Source: Ornithodoros turicata (Eukaryota > Arthropoda > Arachnida > Ixodida > Argasidae). Taken from it: 64,000 bases of DNA. The notes below the pieces were generated by a model. It made no database searches and was not told the origin of the DNA. It saw nothing but the letters and a program-made list of their open reading frames with translations. The position numbers were made by a program, and so were the translations under genes. Numbering within the stretch: position 1 is the stretch's first letter; the number at the start of each line of letters is the position of its first letter. Shown piece after piece: positions 1 to 11,829 of the stretch. The stretch lies in NCBI RefSeq assembly GCF_037126465.1, contig NC_088206.1, positions 71,303,687 to 71,367,686 of the forward strand. Direction: 5' to 3'.

Positions 1-1532
1 TGCTTCGGTGTGGAGAATTTGGTTATGTGCAAAGCGAAGTGGTGCTATGCAATAGGTTGTCTTCAGTGACGACAGCTTGTGCTCTTGAGAACCGCGAGTA
101 ACATAAAACATCTAGGTCAGTTTAGAAAAATTCAGTTTCAACGTGCTTTTTATGTCATTATTACTCCATTATTTCACATGCTGGCAACTTGCACTCTTAT
201 ACTCAACTTGCCACAAAATTATAGAAGCACCCGTTCTGCAGGGGTCTCCAGAGGAGGCAGCCACCTGTATGGTCAGCCACAACGCGAAGTAGCTATCCCT
301 GTATAAGCTACCAATATTCCGGCTGCGGCATGCTAAAACTGTCGCAATATCTAAAAGGATACACTCGGGATACACACACACACATATTCGATATGTAGTG
401 AAAAAGATAAGGGCTATTTATCGCCGATACCGCTCATTGCCTCGTTTTTAGTCCAAAAGCAATGAGGAGGCGTTGGTAAAGCAAGAGCGGGTACTTTCCG
501 CTGCAGTACTTCGCAGTATCAAAGCGTGAAGACTCTGACCACGGAGCGTTGCATTGGACAAAGCTCATCGCAGTGGTCGGAGCCCCGCTGGAGACTATAT
601 CACTGCCTATGCCACTAATCCACTCGACTAGGAGACTATATCTTGTGCCTTCGGAATCCTACATGAGTTATGCCATTGCAATCCTCGCGTCTCGCTCAAT
701 ATTGTTTCTGCATGTGTCTGGCAACCTTGTGCTTTCGTCCCGATGGGCTGCTAAAACCCCTTAAAGGAGTACCATCCCAATACCCAGTAAAGGAGGGCCA
801 TCAAAAAAAAAATTCAGATTAAGACATCTGACGAAAGTGTGTGTCATTATACCGAATAGCGCGAAAGGTTTTGATGCGTGCAATTTGTTTCCCAGAAAAA
901 ACTCACCACTCCAGCTATAACGAGGATGAGGAGGTATGATGCCGCGTCACCGATGATGGTATAAGGAGAACTCGTTCTGGTTCGCCGGTCAGTGGGGGTC
1001 AGGTCACGGGGGGGGTGGGGGTCAGCGCCTTGTCCGTTTGCCGCCGTAAACCTGTTTTGCCAGTTCTCCCGGAGAATTGGGGATAGAAGGAGCGGCCGAA
1101 GCATTAGCGAGCAAGGAGAAAAGCTTTATCAGAACCCCGAACAGCCGAGTAACAGACGACAGCAGAGTAGCAGACAACATTTCTCCAGGCCAATCAGCGA
1201 GCGTTCTCCTTATAGCGTCAGCGCGAGGTTCCAGGCAGATCACAAGCTGGTACTGCTCTTAACCACCGTTGCGCACGGTCACTTTTTGCGGCGTATTTTA
1301 AATTCAATTTCTGCGGTGATTATGACTCTGTGGTGTAAATTACTTCGCATGGTGCATCTTACTGGCCTACTTAACAGTTTTATAGCAAGAAAACTGGGTG
1401 TTAAAAATGCCTTCTGTGCTACTTTAAAGTTCCAGCCGACATAAAAGTCATGTTTTCGATTGCCAAGACCAAGTTCAGATACTGTGAGCTTTAGGAACCA
1501 ATGATGTAAGCTTGGTTCTTTTGCTTCAACAG
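1..1532. other. No supported gene; upstream of M13 exon
   Basis: I see no exon with convincing protein similarity here. A short CA run lies near 374-383 and a G-rich run near 1008-1020. The M13 exon that follows opens at a splice acceptor, so an upstream exon carrying the start codon must exist. It may lie in this stretch or left of the window, but I could not identify it. Confidence 0.4.
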
Positions 1533-3562
1533 CCGATGAGGAAGAACACCACGAGTCGACCCGCAAGAAAGCCATTTCCGCAGCTGCCCTTCTCCTCGTC
1601 ATCGCCTCTATGACTGGTTTCTACTATATCCTCAGGGGGTTCTTATACACCAGCAAACTTAACGTGGAATGTACGTCCTCCCGATGCAGACAGCTCCAAA
1701 AACACATCGACCAGCTCCTCAACTACGGCGTTGACCCCTGCGATGATCTCTACGGCTTTCTCTGCAGCAACTGGGAGAACAGACCACGTAGCGGCTTTCT
1801 GCTCGATGCCGTTGACGCCTACACCAGCACCGTGGTCACGGCCCTCACTTCCAACCCATCTCCCTCGCCAGACCGGTACGGCATGCACGTCTTAGTCAAG
1901 ATCTACAATGCCTGCGAACAGTACATGCGTGCCGACAGTATAGGGTTTGAGAATTCCCTACAACAGGTCATCCGTGCCCTTAACATCAGCAGCTTGCTGG
2001 ATGCACGAGGGTCGTCGGATGTACTGAGAATCGTACTTAAGCTAGCACTGCAAGCCGGTATCTTCACTACCTTCACCATACAGGTCTCCAGGGTGGGCCT
2101 AATCAGTGTCTTGCGCCTGGATCTGGGATGCACAATCGGCGGAAAGCTGCACGCTGACTACCGACAAGACCCGTCCAGCTTCAAGTCTGATTACAGTGAG
2201 GCGGAGGAAACGAAAAGCTTTGTGGAAAGAATCCTGAAGCATGCTGGCAGAATGAACGAATCGCTGGTGGATAGAATGCTGCAGGTGGACGGCATAATTG
2301 GTAAACTCTTTATGCTACCAGCAACTACGGAGGACCTGACAGTTCGCGATCTTGGGAGTATCCTGGAGAAGACTAAGCCAGAGCAAATGTTAGCCATTCT
2401 AAACAGCTACGTTCCCATTGACCTGAAGATGGAACTGAACAGCCGCGTTCTCGTTCGTGGCTTCAATATCATCAGCCAGTCTCACAGCGTCCTCCGGAGC
2501 GACTCGTTGCCGGTGAAAAAGTACTACTACGCTACTAACCTCCTGGCCAGCATCATGAAGTACGGGCTCGCCAAGACAGCCAGTCTCCGCCACCAGATGA
2601 TATGCATCCGTTCCACAGCAGTTACGCTGAGGCATACACTGCCCTACCTCCTGGCAGACATGCCCGGTTACAGGGGAAGTGCCGAAAAAGCGTCCAAGAT
2701 CGCCTCGTCCGTCAAGATGGGCATTTCTGATCTCGACGACGCGATGTTGTCAGTGGTCATCTCTCACAAGGACGATCTCAAAGACGTGTCGATCATTACG
2801 TACGAAGCAGAGGACATCGCCCGTTTATTTGCCGTCGACTACCGCGCTTGGGACCTAAAGGGAGATTTCCTTACACTCTTAATCGAGGCCAGCCGGAAGG
2901 AGACGCAGATGCTACGAGAAATGCAGTACAGAGCGAACGCAACAGCTGTGTTGACGAATCAGGTGGGGAACAATCTGACCTACAGTTCTCTCGGCAACGT
3001 CTTGACCGTACCGACAGCTTACCAAGGACCGCCGGTGGCTTTCCTCAGCGGCGACGGTAGCATCCCGTTCTACGTCAACTATGCAACTCTTGGAAGTCTG
3101 ATCGCGAAAGAGCTGATACGGATAATGATATACTCCGTACCAGGATCACCAGCATCTAAGGCTAAGCTGACAGAGACTGTTAAGTGCCTCGACAAAGTGC
3201 ACAGGGCACTGGAACTGAGGGACACGACTAGAAACAGCACCGATAAGAGGACGGCCGCCGCGGAGCGCTTGCAGAGTGACCTGGTGCTCTGGACGTACGG
3301 AGCCAGGGCTTCATACCACATTATCAGGAAACTGCTGCTGACCCAAGGTTCCAAGGTCTTCGAGAAGTACTGGTGGACCGTTCAACGTTATTACTTCATC
3401 AGGTTCTGCATGCTATCATGCGTGTCCAGGGATACTCACCGTTACATGGACGTGTTCAATGAAAGGTGCGCCGTTCCAGTGATGAGTAACCCGGACTTCG
3501 CGCTTCATTTCAATTGTTCAGGGAGGCATCACTTCGGAATTCGTCCCTGCGTAACACGATAG
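1533..3562 (+). CDS. M13 (neprilysin-like) metallopeptidase homologue, catalytically dead; terminal exon
   Basis: This is a type II membrane protein of the M13 family with a large extracellular domain. A splice acceptor (pyrimidine tract then CAACAG) ends at 1532. The frame is open from 1533, begins in phase 1 and has no start codon until ATG 1610, with an in-frame stop at 1502, so an upstream exon is expected. Residues just before and after ATG 1610 form one hydrophobic anchor. Counting from that ATG the protein has 650 residues, near the M13 norm of about 700. The N-terminal cysteine pattern with PCDDLYGFLCSNW and the C-terminal NPDFALHFNC block are family hallmarks. The active site is lost: the position of HExxH reads KELIR (residues 500-504, after VNYATLGSLIA), and the second motif ENxAD aligns with RLQSD (553-557), replacing the glutamate zinc ligand. 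The usual C-terminal CxxW reads CVTR. M13 families are expanded in ticks and include inactive members; a binding or decoy role is inference. The long open frame argues against a pseudogene. Confidence 0.85.
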
Positions 3563-4282
3563 GCAGCTACGAGTATACCTTATAACAATGCGTAGTACAT
3601 ATTTAATGATAAATCTGATACGATCATAACTCTCGTGTTGTCTCGTTTAATGTCGGGGTTCGAGGCTTTTCAACGAAGTAAAGAATACAAAGACGAAGTT
3701 AACACCAATATCAGAGGAGCGACAGTTATACAGTACTGTCCGATCACGTGATCCTGCACGTGACGCTTTCCCTCCCTCTCGAGAAGGCCGACAACGCGGA
3801 GCACCCTCATTGTCCAATCATTGCGGGGGACGTATGCTGAAAGACACTAAAGAAACCACGCTTAAAATTCCACCCGTCAAAATCAATCTGCTGAAATTCA
3901 TGCTAGTAAAGTCCACACTGTCACAAGTCGTTGTTAGGCCTAGCGGGAAAGTCTTGCCGTACGTTTGTCGGTGGGCAACAGGATCTGTTCAACGAAGTCC
4001 ACGATATTGACGTTCTCTATCTCACATCTGTTCCATAATTGAACTATGCTCCTGCAAATAATAGTTGAGGAAGTTGTTTGAGAGAGACGACGACGCGTAT
4101 GAATACAAGAATAGGCATAAAGGGACAGGGTTTTTGTTCCCCCCTACACTCAGGGATATGCTGCCTACCTAGTCATGGCACGTGGAAGTGGTAGATGCAT
4201 GGACGACTATACACGTGGGTTAGACGGATAGACTAGATCGATAGACTAGATAGATGGGTTAGATAGATAGGACTGTAGGATG
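3563..4282. other. 3' flank of M13 gene, no gene seen
   Basis: This is non-coding downstream sequence. A degenerate GATA/TAGA-rich stretch lies at about 4221-4270. I found no canonical AATAAA immediately after the stop codon, so the polyadenylation site is not placed. Confidence 0.4.
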
Positions 4283-4676
4283 GGACAAGCCACGACCTAC
4301 TATAGAGACCTGGACGTCCGCAATGCTCCCAGCACCGGGGTAGTAGTTCTGGCAATCGCCGCTTGGCTATGGGATTTGGCGCTAGCTCGCACTATTTGTT
4401 ACCACGTGACTTGTCGAAACCGCGGCGATGTGTGGTAGGCTGTCTTGACAACGACGAAGCACCATAAGAGAGAGAATAGCGCGTGCTTAGCAACGGGCTT
4501 AGCAACAGCCTGTGTATCCCTAGCAGACTAAAGACGGTGGCAAGGGTGATTCCCTCTCCCCAATAATGCTATGTGGCGCCTGCAGCGGTCACTAACGTAA
4601 CTAACCCATGACCGGTCTCTCCCATAGGGGAGCGCCAGCTGTCCAGGTCTCTAGTATAGAGTAGGTCGTGGGACAA
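4283..4676. repeat. Inverted-repeat-bounded element, about 394 bp
   Basis: The left end (4283-4315) and right end (4639-4676) are inverted copies of about 30 bp: CACGACCTACT followed by AGAGACCTGGAC on the left recurs in reverse complement on the right, with a few extra bases in the right arm. The interior has no open reading frame of note. This fits a short non-autonomous DNA transposon, but I could not assign a superfamily or find a clear target duplication. Confidence 0.5.
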
Positions 4677-5007
4677 GCGTAAGGTTGCCCACATCACTCT
4701 TCAAAAATAAAGCGCCACCTGTGGCACGCAAGGGATCATGGGAAGTTTGAGCGCCCTGCATAATAATAATGGTACTGTGATGTTGCACGTAAGGTTTGCC
4801 TGCGCAGTGTGGCGACATGTTGCACGTGCCGTACGTTACGAGACGGTCAGAGGTGGAAGTAGAAGAATAATATTCCCGGTGTGCGCAGCAGCAGCCCGGA
4901 GCAGACAACAGAGCAGTGTCCCTCAAAGTTCCCATGCTGCTTTGCGCCTCGCGCTTAGTGACGCGCGCATTTTTTTGAAACAGTCTATTAGTGAGGATGG
5001 ATCTTGG

Positions 5008-5009
<2 letters not shown>

Positions 5010-5043
<34 letters not shown>
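5010..5043. repeat. (TA)n microsatellite
   Basis: An uninterrupted run of about 16 TA/AT dinucleotides. The short open frames reading tyrosine-isoleucine on both strands here are products of this run. Confidence 0.95.
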
Positions 5044-5046
<3 letters not shown>

Positions 5047-5490
5047 CGCGTTGATTTCGCGAGTTTTCTTTGACCACGTTGGTATTCACACGATTCATTC
5101 TTCAAAGATTATTTTGGTAGTTTGATTTTTAAGAGATTTATTTTTCAAAGTACGCGCATGCGCCTACTAGGCGCCTGTACGCTTGTAAATAAATGACGTC
5201 AGAGATGACATCAGCAGTACGAATAATAAGCAGTGCATAATTAGCCATGGTGCGTTTACATTCGCGCACTTTGTAGACTTTGTATTCCCTTTCCCTAACG
5301 GTACCATATTAATCATCCAGGTCAACGATACCAGACGGGATGTAAGAAAAACAAATCACCTCAGGTTTAATGACACATATCAGTTCGAAATACATAAACT
5401 TATCACAGGTTTTGTGATTAACCGTTCGCATTTCTTCACTGAGTGCCCATAATGGGTCCGCTGCAAAAAACATGTCATCGTTGGTGCACA

Positions 5491-5644
5491 CCCAAGCAGC
5501 ACAACGTACTGAAAGTCGAGTGCAATAGGGGTGGACGGTATGTGTCTTATCAATGTTCTTCAGTTTCGCAAGCCTGTTCAAGGCCTTCCACCTACCCGTC
5601 CACCCCTATTGCACTCGACTTTCAGTACATTGTGCTGCCTGGGC
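5491..5644. repeat. Foldback element with about 48-bp arms
   Basis: The left arm (about 5494-5540) and right arm (about 5592-5642) are near-perfect inverted copies containing GCAGCACAAYGTACTGAAAG and CGAGTGCAATAGGGGTGGAC. The loop is about 50 bp. About 28 bp of the same arm recurs at 14562-14587, where it forms the left border of the satellite array. It is probably a non-autonomous transposable element of unknown family. Confidence 0.7.
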
Positions 5645-6644
5645 AACTGATTCCTGCTAGCACACACGCCATGATGGCTATAGTCTCACCATGACGAAAG
5701 CTTTTTTTTTTCTTCGCGGGGCCGCGGCAACAGGGGATGCATCGCATTCATCTGTTCACACGTCTTAATATTAGTCTAACCCAAAGGTATACGAACTCCG
5801 TATTACGATGCACGGGCACACAGCACGGCTACAGGGACGCACGGATTGGCTTTTTATGAATGTGGGCTCGTGGCTTTTTAGTAAAAATTCTGTAACGGAC
5901 TAAAAAAAAAGAAACTATACATACCCATAGAAGTTCTTGTAGCTCCAAACATCTTTCCGACCCAAACCGTCTCTGCTGCGACTACGAACAACTATTGGAT
6001 TGTGCAGTAAAACTTTTATTACGCGCCCGGAAGAACGTCTGTGTCCTATTTTGCGCCGCTAGTCGTAAAATACGTCCTCTTCTTGTATGAGGTTAGTTTT
6101 GAAGCTATTGTGTGGCTCTCAAAGGCAATTTTTTTTCCCTAACCTTTTATTGCCTCGTTGTTCGCTGTGGTATGGCAGACTGGATTCTCTCTGCGTCATG
6201 GCGTAAAGGCGAGTGAGTACTTTTGCACCATGATGAGCTGCTTCTTGCAGTTTTTTTGCACGGGGCCTCCCACATTGTACTTGCTACAATGTGAAATAAA
6301 GTTTCAATTCAATTCAATTCAATGATGGTGTACGAACCGCCTTCGGTAGAACCGCTCGGAAATCGTTTGCACAGTTCCATCTCAACGTCAAGATGATGTG
6401 GTTCTTCTGAGGGAGGTCTTCGAACGAGCGTCCAAAAAGAAAGTTTTTGTTAATTCACATTCGGCCAGGTTTCTGCAGGTGTTTATGTTTCGGCGAATTT
6501 CATTGGGAGAGTAATTTTTGCCCCGTGCTGGGTGGGATTTCGTACATGCTCCAAGGCGGTATCGCACGGGTTTGCTTTGCCAATGGAACGCTAGAATTCG
6601 AGGTACGATGCGCGTTCTGTGCATAGAGCGCGTGCTTTCTCTCC

Positions 6645-6784
6645 CCCAACAACACCGGATATCCTCTGGATGTACGAATAATGTCCTAACGAATTCGTAC
6701 GTCATATGGATATCAGAGGGACATCCACCGGACGTACCAATCCGTTAGGACATTATTATCCAGAGGATATTCGGAGTTGTTGGG
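6645..6784. repeat. Foldback element, family also at 42.66 kb
   Basis: The outer ends CCCCAACAACACC and its inverse near 6773-6784 bound about 140 bp that folds on itself; inner blocks ATAATGTCCTAACG and GTTAGGACATTAT are inverted copies. The same unit, in better condition, lies at 42661-42810. MITE-like; superfamily not assigned. Confidence 0.65.
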
Positions 6785-7374
6785 GTCGGATTTAAAGCTT
6801 TGGCCACGCGGGAACGCACGACTACCTGCGCGACGCACGAGTAAGAATTAAAAAAAACGAAGAGAGAGAGAGAGAGAGAAAGCTCGAACACCACGACCTC
6901 ACTTATCGTGTGCATGCCTCCTCTTCTCTCTGTGGTGATCCGCTGTTGTAAACGCTGGATCAAAAACTGTTGCTCCTTGGAGCAAATTTTTTTTCCCCTG
7001 CTCCACCAATGGAACATTTAACGCATGCCCCGCTCTGCAAATTGAACAGTTTTTGCCCCTTCTCGGGGCAAAACTTTGACCCAGCTTTGCCAATGGAATG
7101 CGCATTGCGTGCGTTGCGTGTAGTCGCGCAGTTGTTTCCGCTTCCGCGAAGATGTAGAAAGGATTCGGTGCATCTAGGAACATCGCATAATGAACAATAA
7201 AGTATGATCGCGAATATTTGATTCATTGTTGTCCGCCAGTCGGTGTTATAAGTGTTTGGTCGTGAACAGAGGACGCGTCAGGATGTTTGCGCCATTGTTG
7301 CAAGTCATATATGAAAGACACACACAAAAAAAAAAAAAAAAAAAGGAATAAGAAGTACGACGTGGCCGATTTGG

Positions 7375-7470
7375 AGGTACTGAGGTTGAATTCTACCATT
7401 AGCTGTGCTGTCTGGGGACTTCCCTGTGTTTTCCTGCAGATTTTACAGACAATCATCGGCCGCTTTTCTT
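7375..7470 (+). repeat. Partial copy of tRNA-derived SINE family
   Basis: The sequence reads GCTGTGCTGTCTGGGG, then CCCTGTGTTTTCC and a CAGA-rich stretch, matching the junction after the tRNA-like head of fuller copies at 11391, 40186 and 62069. The 3' half is missing. Confidence 0.5.
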
Positions 7471-7509
7471 CGGCGACTTTCTCACGAGATCTTCGTGGTA
7501 GTTTTTTTT

Positions 7510-10480
7510 TATTACTATTCCATTTTATTATTATTATTCGATTATTTTTTTTTACTATTATGGTCTTACAGAAATGTGGACCAGCTGCTAAAGGCAGAAG
7601 CTTGACAAGGCAGCTGGACCGACACAACATGTAAGCATTAATGCGGATTTTCTCTTAATTCCCGCACAATGAAGGGACTGCATGTTTACATGCTGAGAAA
7701 TGTAACTTACATGAATGTGAAACTTGTTATCAAGTAGCAGTTTGAGATTGAAATCAGCGTTCCGACATGAATATGGCACACTCATAAGTAGCATAGCGTA
7801 ACATAGAACCATCGAAATATGTCTCACGTTCATTTCTGTGCCTGCGCTGGAGGGTACCATTAACGATAATGAAAATGGTACTTGCGTTGCGCGATCCAGA
7901 GTCAAAGCAAGGAAAAGCGGACCCAATCTTAATGATAACCTCAGCTTTAGTACGATAAACAACGAGAGCCTTGCGTCTGCCAAAAGCATCTCATCTCCAC
8001 ACCATACTTTGGTATCATTTTTCAGCACGGACTCCCTTGGTTCAATATCACTAAGTGAAACAGAACCCAAACTCGGCCTCTTTTTTGTTCCTAATGTTGC
8101 AAACCTTGGGACTGGCCGCCATTGTTCCAAGTAGGAAGTTGGTTGACAACCATTGATGGATGTCCTCTGCCCGAATAAGGGATGGAAGGACTAACGACTG
8201 AAGACAGACGACCATCACTTCTATAGGGGGATGGGGACAGGCAAGGCGGAGATAGGGAAGAGAGGGAAGGAGATAGGGAGATAGTCAGCAGATCTGACTT
8301 AGGGAGTTGTAAGGGCATAGCCAATGTAGGGGCGTCCGAGTGGAAAGGGAGAAGGAAGACATATGGACGTTTGTCCGCAAGTAAAGCTGCCTGGTTTGCG
8401 ATTGGTTAAGCAGAAGGATTGTTCTTGCTGAGTGGACACAGAGTTGATGTTTTATCAACGAAAGCGTGACGCGTGCAAAGCAAAAAAAGTTTCCTAATAT
8501 CGTTGAGTGTGCGTTTGCTTGAATCGTGGAGGAAGGCATGATAGCGGGCGCCCTGTTCCTCTGCTGCGCAAAAGTGACGGTGACATTGGGTGCCAGCCAT
8601 ATGACGTCACCACCAGTTCTCCAGTTTCGGTTTTGCACTTCTCTGCATAGTCATTTGAAGATGTGGCCGTAGGGGTCAATCTGATCCCCTAAGTTCCGTG
8701 CGCAAAGCCCTCTGATTGGCCTTTTCATGAAACGTGACAGTTACGCTCCGAAGAAGCGAAAATGCATCCCTTTTCATATACTCCCTTTCCTTTCCATAAT
8801 GTTTTCTGCACTTACGGACGCGCATATATCAGATTACGAACTGACCTTTGATGAGTATTGTTAATGCATCAGGTGAAGGGGTGACGGAATATTAGAGGTG
8901 GTCTGGCAACATAACGTTATAACATGTTATTGGTTGGCGTAAGTATCGTTTTCGGCAGCTAGCGTTATACAGGTATCCTTATCTATATGGGTTTGCTGAC
9001 GTGTTGTTTCAAAGGGTATACAAGCTGTAATATTAAGCACCAATTCGAGTACGTTTAATCAGATGAAGTGTTCAGACATGAGCATTGCCAAATGGCATCA
9101 CTGTAGCATGTTCAGAAACTGTAAACCACTCCAGCTAAGTCGCTTTACCAACTCTCTTGCCGCAAAAACTTTAGCATGCGCGTATGATGAAAGTACGCAT
9201 AAGTTACCCTTTAATGCATTATCAATTAATCAATTACCACATCGGGTGGCGTGAAACGCTTCACGCCCCTAAACTGAACTGCTGCAAAAGAGGAAACGCA
9301 ACTTTATGTGATACCGAAGTCTGAATCAAAACAAAATTTCGGCTTGAACGAGAGGTTCCACGCAGTAGTGTTAGCAGACGACAAAGTTACCAACTTTAGT
9401 GACATCGACACGAAACTTTCCTTGCTGCCTACACTGTTATACAGCGGAAAGGAAACTTGACCGCGTTATTGCCCAACGAAATTCATCAATCTCCGCTTAG
9501 CGTTAATGGCGACTATGCTGGCAACAATCAGCGTCTGGTACAGAAAGCAGGGCGACGATGGAGGAAGCAGACAAAAGAGCTGCAACCGAGCATGCCTGAT
9601 GGATTGGGAGACTGGGAGTCTAAAGAGAAAACAATCGGCTTAGAAGGCCACTTAAGAGGGACGCCGTACCTCGCGACAAGTCTTCTTTGGATGCACTTTC
9701 TTCTTGCAGGAGACACCTCACTCGACGAAGAATTAAACTACCATCAGTGAAATGCCTGAGCTGGTCGCTAGGTGACGCTCGGTTCCTCTCCACTTTCACG
9801 TTTTTGCCGATGGCGCTATCTGATGGAAGTTGAAGTGGGATGCGGCTTCTGCTTTCTTTTTTTATCGTTTCGGTTTCGTATCTGAATGCGACAACTGTGT
9901 CGGTGGATTAGCTTCGCAGTATGTGAGGAAGGGGGGGGGGGGGAGAGGCAGAGAGGAAGAGAGGAGAAATGTAGAAGTTTTTAGGTTGAAATGATATTGT
10001 TAGAGGAGTTGGAAAATGGAAGATTCGAAATGTACGGAGTAGACAGGAAGCGAATTACTCCAAATATGTACGCGTGTGTCCGCTCAATTCCGGAACTTGA
10101 CCCCCCGCCTGTAAATCAGCGCTAAATAGTTTAAATAGCTTATCCCTTCGTCAATGATCCTTTTTGTGGCTATCTCTATTATTTTTGTTTTTGTATATTT
10201 TTGGCCCCACTATAATAGTCGACATTATTTCAAACTATAGCCTTTCGCAGTTTGAAGTCGTCACATATTTTTATAAATGCAATAGAATGCAGAACGGACT
10301 CCGTTATTATTTATTTATTTTCTGTTATCTGGCTATGATGGCCAAATAACTATCGATATCCTAATTCAGCTTTTTCTTTGCATTATTTAAGCAAAGGTTG
10401 AGCTCTGTTCTATGTGTATTTTTGTTGCAGCGTTTTCATATTTTTTTGCATCTTTCCCGATTCTGCTTTAGCTCGAAAGG
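7510..10480. other. No supported gene in about 3 kb
   Basis: Open frames up to 180 codons occur on the minus strand (7588-8130) and 97 codons on the plus strand (9457-9750). I recognise neither, and neither has flanking splice or start context that supports it. A run of about 11 G occurs near 9933. No structure stands out otherwise. Confidence 0.35.
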
Positions 10481-10502
10481 GAGCAAACTAAATATTTTGT
10501 AG

Positions 10503-10683
10503 ATGGGTAGAAATCCAGCGAACCGGTAGAATGTAGGAAGGGAGTTGCCTCAGGACAGAAGCCGCCGATATTTCGAACAGAGACTGTTCTTCTTCTGGGC
10601 TAGGAAGTTGGGAAGTTACCCAGAAGAAGAACAGTCTCTGTTCGAAATATCGGCGGCTTCTGTCCTGAGGCAACTCCCTTCCT
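10503..10683 (-). mobile_element. Foldback retroposon, Penelope-like candidate, copy 1
   Basis: Two arms of about 65 bp (10535-10600 and 10619-10683) are inverted copies around an 18-bp spacer. The whole is flanked by a perfect 15-bp direct repeat, CTAAATATTTTGTAG, at 10488-10502 and 10682-10696, read as a target-site duplication. On the minus strand the element ends with the tail CTACCGGTTCGCTGG, also seen at 51.3 kb. Long target duplications argue for target-primed reverse transcription rather than a cut-and-paste transposon. The Penelope-like assignment is from general resemblance of the foldback head and is tentative. Confidence 0.65.
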
Positions 10684-11390
10684 AAATATTTTGTAGTTAT
10701 GCGCGTGACGGTGCTGATTAGGTGGGCAACCATGGATCTTCGACTTAGTTTCTTTTTTAAATGTAATTAATACACATGCATGGTCATATATGTGTGCGTG
10801 TATATGCGTATAAACACTTGCACTCCTTCAAAACTCCAACTCTCCTATTCCCTCGCGATCGAAAAGATCAAACCTTTCTACCTCGTTCGCCAAATCCCAT
10901 TTTCCCTCCTTTCCTCTTCCTCCTCTCCTTTAAAGCGGGGCATGTTCCTCCGCAGTTAATTAGAAGGCTGTGCTTAGCTTGCCCCTTTTTTCCCCCTCTT
11001 TCATTTTAAAAGGTCTCATTTCCCCCTCCTGCTCCTCCTCCTCCTTCATGGCGATTTCTCGGCCGAGAGTTCTTTACCGAGCAGGAACGAATTATTGAAA
11101 TGCGTTTCGCCAGTCGGTCGAACCGCGTATAGGCAGGAGCTCCCTTTACTTAAATGCGCTTTTCTTGTTTTTTTTTTTTTTTTTTCACTCTAACGAATAT
11201 TGTTGCGTTTTTGGGGGAAGTTACCTAAGCGTAATTTGGTCTTCATCTGCATCCGCGAAACGCAAAGAGCCTTTAGGATATCTCACCTCCTTGGGGAAAT
11301 GGTTTTCGCAAATTCAGAGAGTAAGCTTTGCGTTCGATGTTTTCCCAATATGTGATATAGGGCATATAGGGTTCGATATAGGGCAATCAC

Positions 11391-11640
11391 CGGCATGACC
11401 GAGAGGGTATACAAGCGGGTTCGAATACCCGCATAGGTTGTGCTGTCTGGGGTTTTCCCTGGATTTTCCGGCAGACTTTCCAGAAGAATGTCGGCACAGT
11501 TCTCCCCCCCCCCCGAAGTCGGCCCAGGAGGCATACTAACCCCCTTGTCTCCCGCTCGTTCCCGCTGTCCTCTCTCCATCTGTCCACGTCTGTACGACGC
11601 TCATAGCCAGAGTTGCTTCGCGCCGCTAACACGTGATTTT
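11391..11640 (+). repeat. tRNA-derived SINE copy
   Basis: A B-box-like GGGTTCGAATACC is followed by the family body: GCTGTCTGGGGTTTTCCCTG, a GTCGGCACAGTT block, GAAGTCGGCCCAGGAGGC, a CT-rich region, and the 3' end AGTTGCTTCGCGCCGCTAAC. Other copies are at 7.4, 11.67, 14.05, 40.2, 46.0, 46.25, 60.1 and 62.1 kb. The head is degenerate and its A box is poor. Confidence 0.7.
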
Positions 11641-11665
11641 CTTTTTTTATAAAGACATGCTAAAA

Positions 11666-11742
11666 GACTGGGAGGTTTCGAATCTCACCACCGGCGGTGG
11701 GCTGTCTGAGATATTCCCTGGGTCTTTCCAGAGGGATATGTC
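11666..11742 (+). repeat. Partial SINE copy
   Basis: The block GGTTTCGAATCTCACCACC followed by GGCTGTCTGAGATATTCCCT is the B-box end and start of the body of the same SINE family, cut short at about 11742. It lies about 30 bases after the fuller copy. Confidence 0.45.
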
Positions 11743-11829
11743 CTCTCTCCAACTGGTCATAGTCATGGCTGCCCCAATGCTGCTATACCCAATAATTGTG
11801 TCAGTCTCAAATCTTTGTCACTGAGATCA

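Noticed and set aside
7588..8130. 180-codon minus-strand open frame as a gene
   Set aside because: No recognisable domain, no start or splice context, and a similar-length frame overlaps on the other strand.
9457..9750. 97-codon plus-strand open frame
   Set aside because: No similarity recognised and no supporting context.
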